A stretch of DNA of 5,062 nucleotides. Source: JAAYHC01 sp964483175. GTDB taxonomy: Bacteria > Bacillota > UBA5301. The position numbers were made by a program, and so were the translations under genes. Shown here one piece after another: positions 1-4,435 of this stretch. The notes under the pieces were generated by a model. That model was not told the DNA's origin. It was given only the letters and a program-made list of their open reading frames with translations, and did no database searches. The stretch lies in NCBI GenBank assembly GCA_964483175.1, contig CAZAAT010000098.1, positions 1-5,062 of the forward strand, in the 5' to 3' direction. Numbering within the stretch: position 1 is the first letter of the stretch; every line of letters starts with the position of its first letter.

Positions 1-52
1 CCTACTAACGGTTTAGCAAACCGTCCCCTTCAACCTGCTTGGGTATCTCTCC
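1..52 (-). tRNA. tRNA-Ser(GCU), 5' part, cut by window edge
   Basis: Read on the minus strand, this is the first half of a serine tRNA that decodes AGC/AGU. The 5' acceptor strand GGAGAGA lies at 52..46. A D arm follows, with a CCC/GGG stem. The anticodon arm has stem ACGGT/ACCGT around the loop TTGCTAA, with anticodon GCT at 17..15. The sequence after the anticodon stem (TAGTAGG, reaching position 1) looks like the start of the long variable arm of a class II tRNA, as expected for tRNA-Ser. The rest of the variable arm, the T arm and the 3' acceptor strand lie outside the window. A well-placed promoter sits directly upstream at 70..98. Confidence 0.93.
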
Positions 53-69
53 GCAGCTGCTGCTTACAT

Positions 70-98
70 ATAATATCAAATTTACGGTCGGTTGACAA
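70..98 (-). promoter_or_regulatory. Sigma-70-type promoter of tRNA-Ser(GCU)
   Basis: On the minus strand a -35 box TTGTCA (98..93) and a -10 box TATTAT (75..70) are separated by exactly 17 bases. The -10 box ends 17 bases before the first tRNA base, which leaves room for a short 5' leader that would be removed by RNase P. Both boxes match the consensus at five of six positions. Assignment to the tRNA is inferred from strand and distance. Confidence 0.75.
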
Positions 99-218
99 GA
101 GATTCACCAACTTCAGCAAACAAATTGACCATTTATTAACTGGCTGTCATGGCAAATTCTGCATCAGACCAGGATTACTTGGATGACGTAGCCAATCCTT
201 TTATTAAATAGTCTAGCG

Positions 219-226
219 AGGCGGTG
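219..226 (+). promoter_or_regulatory. Ribosome binding site of the nitroreductase
   Basis: AGGCGGTG matches the ideal AGGAGGTG at seven of eight positions. It ends six bases before the ATG at 233. This decides the start: the in-frame GTG at 224 lies inside this site and has no ribosome binding site of its own. Confidence 0.7.
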
Positions 227-232
227 TTTATA

Positions 233-748
233 ATGGATGTTTTTGAGGCTATCATCAACCGTTACTCTGTACGGGGGTTTCGCCCTGACCCGATCCCAAC
301 AGAGATAATTGAGAAACTTCTCGAAGCTGCCCGGCAGGCACCATCGGCCGGCAATCTCCAACCCTGGTTTTTTTACGTGGTTCAAGACCAGACCAAACGC
401 GAGCAACTCGCCCAGGCTGCCAAGGGACAACGCTTCGTGGCTGAAGCTCCTCTAGACATTGTCATCTGCGTCGAACCAGAGGTTTCGGCTACTCGCTACC
501 ACGAGCGTGGCGCCAACTTATATTGCCTGCAAGATACGGCAATAGCAGCTCAAAACATTATCCTGACTGCTACAGCGGAAGGTCTAGGTTCGTGTTGGGT
601 AGGTTCTTTTGACGAAGACCAAGCTAGCCAGATTCTGGACATCCCCAGCGGACGTCGACCGATCGCCATTATCGCCCTAGGATATCCGGCGGCCCAGCCC
701 AGGGGTACTAAACGCAAAGAATTGGCCGAAATTACCGAGTGGGTGTAA
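233..748 (+). CDS. Nitroreductase-family FMN oxidoreductase
   Basis: A 171-residue protein of the nitroreductase superfamily: homodimeric FMN enzymes that use NAD(P)H to reduce nitro compounds, quinones or other electrophiles. The N-terminal FMN-phosphate motif is visible as NRYSVRGF (residues 9-16). APSAGNLQPW (36-45) is the typical second flavin contact. EGLGSCWVGSF (116-126) is the conserved Gly-rich segment near the flavin, and ALGYP (148-152) with a following Lys/Arg-rich KRKEL (160-164) is the usual C-terminal signature. The length fits the short clostridial branch, and no signal peptide or membrane segment is seen, so it is probably cytosolic. It is the only plus-strand gene here. It points away from tRNA-Ser(GCU), converges on tRNA-Ser(UGA), and has no operon partner. 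No convincing promoter was found; the best guess is a weak TATTAA at 202..207. The natural substrate cannot be told from sequence. Confidence 0.9.
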   Translation: MDVFEAIINRYSVRGFRPDPIPTEIIEKLLEAARQAPSAGNLQPWFFYVVQDQTKREQLAQAAKGQRFVAEAPLDIVICVEPEVSATRYHERGANLYCLQDTAIAAQNIILTATAEGLGSCWVGSFDEDQASQILDIPSGRRPIAIIALGYPAAQPRGTKRKELAEITEWV

Positions 749-779
749 AAAATAAAAACCCCTTTACGCCCAGGGGTTT
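749..779 (-). terminator. Intrinsic terminator after tRNA-Ser(UGA), possibly bidirectional
   Basis: An 8-bp stem pairs AAACCCCT (779..772 on the minus strand) with AGGGGTTT (763..756) around an 8-base loop. On the minus strand it continues into a T-rich tail (TTTTTATTTTTT over 758..747), the form of a strong rho-independent terminator. It lies 15 bases beyond the CCA end of the tRNA. On the plus strand the same hairpin follows the nitroreductase stop codon by seven bases, but the tail is only TTTC, so it would be a weaker stop for that gene. Confidence 0.85.
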
Positions 780-793
780 CGCAGCATTTAAAA

Positions 794-881
794 TGGCGGA
801 GAGGGTGGGATTCGAACCCACGGAGGCTTGCACCTCAACGGTTTTCAAGACCGCCGCAATCAACCGCTCTGCCACCTCTCC
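794..881 (-). tRNA. tRNA-Ser(UGA)
   Basis: A complete serine tRNA decoding UCA (and, by wobble, other UCN codons). On the minus strand the acceptor GGAGAGG (881..875) pairs with CCTCTCC (804..798). The discriminator base is G, and CCA is encoded in the gene (796..794). The anticodon arm has stem GCGGT/ACCGT and loop CTTGAAA, with anticodon TGA at 847..845. A long variable arm (GAGG/CCTC hairpin) marks it as a class II tRNA. The T arm GTGGG-TTCGAAT-CCCAC is canonical. It has its own promoter at 898..926 and a terminator at 749..779, yet no terminator separates it from corA upstream, so read-through transcripts could also contain it. Confidence 0.97.
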
Positions 882-897
882 GCGAACCGCACTATTA

Positions 898-926
898 AAT
901 ATACCAGATAAATAAAGTAGCGTCAA
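898..926 (-). promoter_or_regulatory. Sigma-70-type promoter of tRNA-Ser(UGA)
   Basis: On the minus strand the -35 box TTGACG (926..921) and -10 box TATATT (903..898) are 17 bases apart. A TG one base before the -10 box (TGG-TATATT) gives an extended -10 element. The -10 box ends 16 bases before the tRNA, almost the same layout as the tRNA-Ser(GCU) promoter. It lies between the corA stop codon and the tRNA. Confidence 0.8.
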
Positions 927-957
927 CGATAGTTAACCTGAAGGCTTGCTGACCAGT

Positions 958-1938
958 TCACAACATCTTTCGTTTGGTCATCATATAAGTAGCACCCGCC
1001 ACAAGCAGCCCCGAAAACACCAATGTACCTACAAAAGCATATGGTGAGCGTTGAAAAGGCAGGGCCACGTTCATCCCGTAAAAGCTAGCTACCATCGTCG
1101 GTAGGGCCATAATAATGGTCACCGAAGCCAGAAATTTCATCACTGTGTTTTGGTTGTTAGAAATAATCGTAGCAAAAGCATCCATCGTCCCAGCAAGAAT
1201 ACTGCTGTAAACCTCAGCCATCTCAATAGCCTGCTTATTCTCGGTGATAACATCCTCTAACAGATCCTCATCTTCCTCATACATCTTGAGGATTCGCGAG
1301 GTGACCTGGGCATCCTCATCGCCTACTTTGACCAATTTTGACTTGAGCAATTTCTCCAATACAATCTCATTGGAACGCAAAGAGGTCGTAAAATAGGTCA
1401 AGCTCTTGCCGAGGTTGAGTAGTCTAATCAACTCCTCATTTTTGGTCGAACCATGCAGCACCCGCTCAATTTCATTACTCTTGCGGTCAATGAGCCGCAA
1501 GTATTTAAGAAAAAGAGCAGCGTTATAGAACAGGATCTGTAGCAAAAACCGTGTTTTTTTCTGGGTATGGATACCTTTGGCAACCCGCAAGGAGTGCAAT
1601 TCGGCATAGAGAGGATTTTCCCGGAGGCAGACGGTTACCACGACATGATCATTGATAACGATGCCTAGCGGAATCGTGTCATAATTGTAATCACCATTGT
1701 CTCCATGGGAAAATGGGATGTTGATCACGATGAGAACCTGCCCCTCATCAGTCTCGATGCGGGGACGTTCCTCTTCGTCTAACGCAGCTTTTAAAAACTC
1801 CGGCAATAGGTTTGTCGCCTCAGCCACTTGTACTATCTCGTTTTCGGTCGGATTAACCAACTCCACCCACAAGCCCTTGCCATCGATGGATTCAACCTGA
1901 TGAAGTTCGTCGCCGACCGTCTGGTAGATCTTTAGCAT
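958..1938 (-). CDS. corA: CorA-family magnesium/divalent cation transporter
   Basis: A 326-residue inner-membrane channel of the CorA superfamily, which forms pentamers that admit Mg2+ (in some members Co2+, Ni2+ or Zn2+). The N-terminal two thirds are the cytoplasmic alpha/beta domain and the long helix rich in charged residues (roughly residues 130-265), which senses intracellular Mg2+ in the family. Two membrane segments follow at about 268-287 and 299-320. The first ends in the hallmark YGMN (287-290), the outer selectivity motif. The protein ends in a Lys/Arg-rich tail (TKRKML), on the cytosolic side. After GMN the sequence is VALPFQ rather than the MPEL of enterobacterial CorA, so it belongs to a divergent branch and its ion preference is uncertain. 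The start chosen is the ATG at 1938, with GGAGGG (1950..1945) six bases upstream; the adjacent GTG at 1941 would leave only three. Expression probably depends on the attenuator-like leader upstream. Confidence 0.93.
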   Translation of the reverse strand: MLKIYQTVGDELHQVESIDGKGLWVELVNPTENEIVQVAEATNLLPEFLKAALDEEERPRIETDEGQVLIVINIPFSHGDNGDYNYDTIPLGIVINDHVVVTVCLRENPLYAELHSLRVAKGIHTQKKTRFLLQILFYNAALFLKYLRLIDRKSNEIERVLHGSTKNEELIRLLNLGKSLTYFTTSLRSNEIVLEKLLKSKLVKVGDEDAQVTSRILKMYEEDEDLLEDVITENKQAIEMAEVYSSILAGTMDAFATIISNNQNTVMKFLASVTIIMALPTMVASFYGMNVALPFQRSPYAFVGTLVFSGLLVAGATYMMTKRKML

Positions 1939-1944
1939 CACAAT

Positions 1945-1950
1945 CCCTCC
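1945..1950 (-). promoter_or_regulatory. Ribosome binding site of corA
   Basis: GGAGGG on the minus strand, six bases before the ATG at 1938. It begins only a few bases after the U-tract of the leader terminator, so termination removes the binding site from the transcript. It favours ATG 1938 over the neighbouring GTG at 1941. Confidence 0.75.
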
Positions 1951-1951
1951 T

Positions 1952-1987
1952 AAATAAAGAGCTCAGGCCATTTCCATGCCTGAGCTC
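1952..1987 (-). terminator. Intrinsic terminator in the corA leader
   Basis: A perfect 10-bp stem pairs GAGCTCAGGC (1987..1978) with GCCTGAGCTC (1968..1959) around a 9-base loop, followed by TTTATTT (1958..1952). It stands just before the corA ribosome binding site, so it would stop transcription before the gene. It is also the first clear terminator after serS. Its loop and the first bases of its 3' arm (1975..1966) can pair instead with 2033..2023, which would prevent it from forming. Confidence 0.8.
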
Positions 1988-1994
1988 ACCTATC

Positions 1995-2072
1995 CTAGGA
2001 GCGATGATGCCGGGAGCTAAGAGGAAAATGGCCAGTAAGCATGTTGCGCGACTTACCGTCGCTGGCGTCCAT
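1995..2072 (-). CDS. Short upstream ORF in the corA leader (25-residue putative leader peptide)
   Basis: ATG at 2072 to TAG at 1997..1995. The start has a near-ideal ribosome binding site, GGAGGTG (2084..2078), five bases upstream, as good as that of any full gene in the window. The peptide starts MDASDGKSRN and ends RHHRS. It has five Ser, three His, three Arg and two early Asp, one Pro (residue 17), and no hydrophobic stretch that would make a signal or membrane peptide. It lies entirely inside the leader between the corA promoter and the terminator. Its start codon is in one strand of helix P1, and codons 14-17 cover the shared switching strand. The stop codon sits in a small possible hairpin (2002..1984) whose 3' arm overlaps the terminator. 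It probably acts by being translated rather than by its product. No homologue is recognised. Confidence 0.55.
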   Translation of the reverse strand: MDASDGKSRNMLTGHFPLSSRHHRS

Positions 2073-2107
2073 TTCCTCACCTCCACAAAAATCAGCAGTC
2101 TAGTTAT

Positions 2108-2137
2108 ATTATAGACCCCGACCTTGTCTTTTGTCTA
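2108..2137 (-). promoter_or_regulatory. Sigma-70-type promoter of the corA leader
   Basis: On the minus strand the -10 box is a perfect TATAAT (2113..2108), preceded at 18 bases by TAGACA (2137..2132), which matches TTGACA at five of six positions. The -35 box overlaps the serS stop codon (TAG, 2137..2135). Transcription would start near 2101, about 15-20 bases before the leader ORF ribosome binding site. corA can therefore be expressed independently of serS. Confidence 0.7.
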
Positions 2138-3409
2138 TTCCGGCTTGATAAAATCGGTTCCCATATACTGACGCAGCGCTTCTGGAACTTCGATCGTCCC
2201 ATCGGCCTGTTGGAAGTTTTCGATAATTGCTGCTACTGTCCGTCCGACGGCCAAGCCTGATCCATTAAGAGTATGAACATACTCAGGTTTGGCTCCGACT
2301 TCACGCCTAAACCGAATATTCGCCCGTCTGGCCTGGTAATCAGTAAAGTTGGAGCAGCTGGAAATCTCGACGTACCGACCATAACTAGGCATCCAGACTT
2401 CTAAGTCGTACTGCTTAGCATTGGAAAATCCCATATCACCAGTGCAGATCAGTACTTTCCGGTAGGGTAAATTTAATAACTGCAAAACTGCCTCGGCGTC
2501 GGTCACCAATTTCTCCAATTCCTCAAAGGAGGTTTCCGGCAGCACAAATTTGACTAATTCAACCTTATTAAACTGATGAACCCTGATTAAACCTCTGGTA
2601 TCACGCCCGGCCGCCCCGGCTTCGGCTCTAAAGCATGGGGTGTACGCACAGTGGTAAATCGGCAGCTGACTGGCATCCAAAATCTCATCCCGATACAGGT
2701 TAGTTACCGGAACCTCCGCCGTCGGAGCCAGATACAAGTCATAGTTTTCGCACTTAAACATATCCTCAGCGAACTTCGGTAGCTGCCCGGTCCCGGTCAT
2801 TGAGGCCGAATTCATCAGAACCGGCGGGAAAACTTCCCGATACCCATGTTTAGCCGTATGTAGATCAAGCATTAGGTTAACTAGAGACCGCTCCAAACGC
2901 GCGCCTAACCCCTTGTTCACTACAAACCGGGATCCGGAGATTTTGACCGCCCGCTCAAAATCAAGGACATCAAGGTTAACCCCTAAATCCCAATGGGCCA
3001 ACGGCTCGAAGGGAAAATCACGCGGCTCACCCCAGCGGCTGACCTCCACATTATCGTCACTTGTCGCACCCTCTGGCACACTATCATCAGGAATATTCGG
3101 AATCGACAACAGAATCTCGTGCATTCTAACCTCGATCTGCGCGAGTTCTTCATCTCGGGCCTTGATTTCCTGACCAATCGCTCTGGTGCGCTCAATGAGG
3201 CTAGACGCATCCTGCCCTGACTTTTTGCATTCCGCAACCGCCTTAGAGTTCTCATTGCGTTCCGCCTTGAGCTGTTCAACCTCAAAGAGGTTTTTCCGAC
3301 GGCGCTCGTCTAACTCTAACAGTTCATCAAGGGGTGCATCCACCCGTTTCAGGCGCAAGCCTTCCCTCACCGCCTCGGGGTTGCTGCGTACAAACCGCAA
3401 ATCCAGCAT
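2135..3409 (-). CDS. serS: Seryl-tRNA synthetase
   Basis: A 424-residue cytosolic class II aminoacyl-tRNA synthetase that activates serine with ATP and charges tRNA-Ser (and tRNA-Sec where present). Residues about 30-103 form the N-terminal antiparallel coiled coil, which in the family grips the long variable arm of tRNA-Ser. The catalytic domain shows the motif 1 region near HGYREVFPPVL (188-198), the serine-binding TAE loop (230-232), motif 2 with FRAEAG and VHQFNKVEL (260-285), and motif 3 with GSGLAVGRTVAAIIEN (383-398). Length and motif order are typical of bacterial SerRS, and no key residue appears to be missing. ATG 3409 is preceded by AAAGGAG (3426..3420) at ten bases. The gene follows porB by 52 bases with no terminator between, so it may be co-transcribed with the por genes. 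No T-box element is seen in the short gap. Two tRNA-Ser genes lie downstream. Confidence 0.98.
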   Translation of the reverse strand: MLDLRFVRSNPEAVREGLRLKRVDAPLDELLELDERRRKNLFEVEQLKAERNENSKAVAECKKSGQDASSLIERTRAIGQEIKARDEELAQIEVRMHEILLSIPNIPDDSVPEGATSDDNVEVSRWGEPRDFPFEPLAHWDLGVNLDVLDFERAVKISGSRFVVNKGLGARLERSLVNLMLDLHTAKHGYREVFPPVLMNSASMTGTGQLPKFAEDMFKCENYDLYLAPTAEVPVTNLYRDEILDASQLPIYHCAYTPCFRAEAGAAGRDTRGLIRVHQFNKVELVKFVLPETSFEELEKLVTDAEAVLQLLNLPYRKVLICTGDMGFSNAKQYDLEVWMPSYGRYVEISSCSNFTDYQARRANIRFRREVGAKPEYVHTLNGSGLAVGRTVAAIIENFQQADGTIEVPEALRQYMGTDFIKPE

Positions 3410-3461
3410 CGGCCCTCAGCTCCTTTGTTTACTAGTATTTCCATGACTATCGGTGTTAATC

Positions 3462-4394
3462 TTAAGCCTCAACGCGAGCGAGCAACTGCTCCCAGCGTTT
3501 GTCTACGTCTGCCTGGAGCTCCGCCAAGATCTCCGTCTTCGGCTCCGGTTTAAACAGATGTCTAAACCTGGCCTGGCGCTTCATCCAATCGATAAACGAG
3601 GTTTTCTGACGTGGTTTATAGGTCAGTTTCCAGACCCCGTCTACCACTTCATATAGCGGCCAGAAACAGCTTTCAACCGCTTCTCTGGCAACCTCAATGG
3701 TTTCTTCCGGAGGTGTGCCCCAGGTGAGCCGGCAAGGGCTCATCACATTGATAAAGGCTGGTCCGTCGGTGGCAAAAGCCTTTTCAACCTTACGCATTAA
3801 ATCCATATAGTGGCTAACACTGGCCTGTGCGACATATGGAATATCATGAGCCACCATAATCGCAGTGAGATCTTTGCGCTGCTGTGGTTTCCCACCGATA
3901 ACCCGACCTGCAGGCGAAGTAGTGGTGCTAGCACCACGTGGGGTTGCACTCGAGCGCTGGATGCCCGTATTAGCATAAGCTCCGTTATCATAGCAGATGT
4001 AAACTAGATCATGACCGCGTTCCATTGCCCCGGATAAGGACTGGAAACCAATATCATAGGTTCCGCCGTCCCCGCCGAAAGCAACAAACTTCATCGGTCG
4101 ATCTGCAATTTTACCCTGCCTTTTCAGGGAACGATATGCGGACTCCACCCCGCTCAAAGTTGCCGCGGCATTCCCAAAGGCACAGTGAATATAGCTGCCT
4201 TTCCAGGCCGTAAACGGGTAGATCGTAGACGTCACTTCTAAACATCCGGTAGCATTCGCCGTAACCACAGGAATCTCCGGGTCCAAGGCCGCCATCACCT
4301 GGCGAACCGCAATCGGCGCAGCACATCCGGCACACGCCCGGTGGCCTCCGGTAAACCGGTCCGGCCGCTGGGCCAGTTCTTTTAAAGTAGCCAA
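3462..4394 (-). CDS. porB: 2-oxoacid (probably pyruvate):ferredoxin oxidoreductase, beta subunit
   Basis: A 310-residue TPP-binding subunit of a multi-subunit pyruvate synthase/ferredoxin oxidoreductase. The enzyme interconverts pyruvate + CoA with acetyl-CoA + CO2 and passes electrons to ferredoxin, a central step in anaerobic metabolism. The thiamine-diphosphate/Mg signature is clear: GGDGGTYDIG (107-116), followed by YDNGAYANTG (135-144). The four Cys expected to hold the proximal [4Fe-4S] cluster are visible: GHRACAGC (Cys21 and Cys24), ATGCLE (Cys51) and SPCR (about 221). The opening ATLKELAQRPDRFTGGHRACAGC is typical of the family. The start is TTG 4394, six to seven bases after a GGGAGGG-type binding site; an in-frame TTG at 4412 has none. 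It follows porA by 41 bases and forms one transcription unit with it. Pyruvate is the most likely substrate, but other 2-oxoacids cannot be excluded without the other subunits. Confidence 0.93.
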   Translation of the reverse strand: MATLKELAQRPDRFTGGHRACAGCAAPIAVRQVMAALDPEIPVVTANATGCLEVTSTIYPFTAWKGSYIHCAFGNAAATLSGVESAYRSLKRQGKIADRPMKFVAFGGDGGTYDIGFQSLSGAMERGHDLVYICYDNGAYANTGIQRSSATPRGASTTTSPAGRVIGGKPQQRKDLTAIMVAHDIPYVAQASVSHYMDLMRKVEKAFATDGPAFINVMSPCRLTWGTPPEETIEVAREAVESCFWPLYEVVDGVWKLTYKPRQKTSFIDWMKRQARFRHLFKPEPKTEILAELQADVDKRWEQLLARVEA

Positions 4395-4400
4395 GTTGTT

Positions 4401-4407
4401 TCCCTCC
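4401..4407 (-). promoter_or_regulatory. Ribosome binding site that fixes the porB TTG start
   Basis: GGAGGGA on the minus strand (within a longer G-rich run to 4410), six bases before TTG 4394. The upstream in-frame TTG at 4412 overlaps the edge of this purine run and lacks its own site, so the shorter 310-residue protein is preferred. Confidence 0.7.
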
Positions 4408-4435
4408 CCCAAACTCTGTGTGTTGCTCGAGACAA

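Larger units (their letters stand above)
1952..2101 (-). promoter_or_regulatory. corA leader: predicted translation-coupled transcription attenuator
   Basis: This leader runs from the promoter at 2108..2137 to the terminator. Three pairings can be read directly. Helix P1 joins GAGGAAATGG (2078..2069), which contains the start codon of a short ORF, to CCATTTTCCTC (2031..2021) with one bulged U. It is extended by GGAG (2084..2081) with CTCC (2016..2013). The same 3' strand (GGCCATTTTCC, 2033..2023) can pair with GGAAATGGCC (1975..1966), again with one bulge, and that breaks the terminator. P1 plus terminator is therefore one state and the antiterminator the other. Inside P1 there is a 5-bp hairpin GCGAC/GTCGC with loop GGTAA. 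The mechanism and signal are inference. I do not recognise it as a known riboswitch class. Confidence 0.6.

Noticed and set aside
92..120. Plus-strand TTGACA at 92..97 as the nitroreductase promoter
   Set aside because: No acceptable -10 box lies 15-19 bases downstream. The same bases are better explained as the -35 region of the tRNA-Ser(GCU) promoter on the other strand.
149..211. 20-codon ORF (ATG 149 to TAG 211) upstream of the nitroreductase
   Set aside because: It has ordinary-looking codons (MANSASDQDY...), but there is no ribosome binding site before the ATG, no clear promoter and no recognised product.
224..232. GTG 224 as the nitroreductase start
   Set aside because: It lies within the ribosome binding site used by ATG 233 and would add three residues not typical of the family.
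732..926. Minus-strand ORF of 64 codons
   Set aside because: It runs through tRNA-Ser(UGA), its promoter and its terminator, and is a chance reading frame.
1892..2086. 64-codon ORF from GTG 2086 through the leader into corA
   Set aside because: The GTG has no ribosome binding site. The strong site at 2084..2078 is placed for ATG 2072 in another frame. The ORF also runs through the terminator and overlaps the corA start.
1952..2101. M-box (ykoK) magnesium riboswitch
   Set aside because: Fragments such as AGGTGAGG, GACGCCA and TTAGCTCC look like M-box pieces in the right order. However, the GCUGCUGCCC core and its partners are missing, and the stretch is about half the length of the M-box aptamer. 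A covariance search could overturn this.
2983..3446. Several ORFs overlapping serS in other frames
   Set aside because: They are low-complexity, Arg/Ser-rich translations with no binding sites, and serS fully explains the region.
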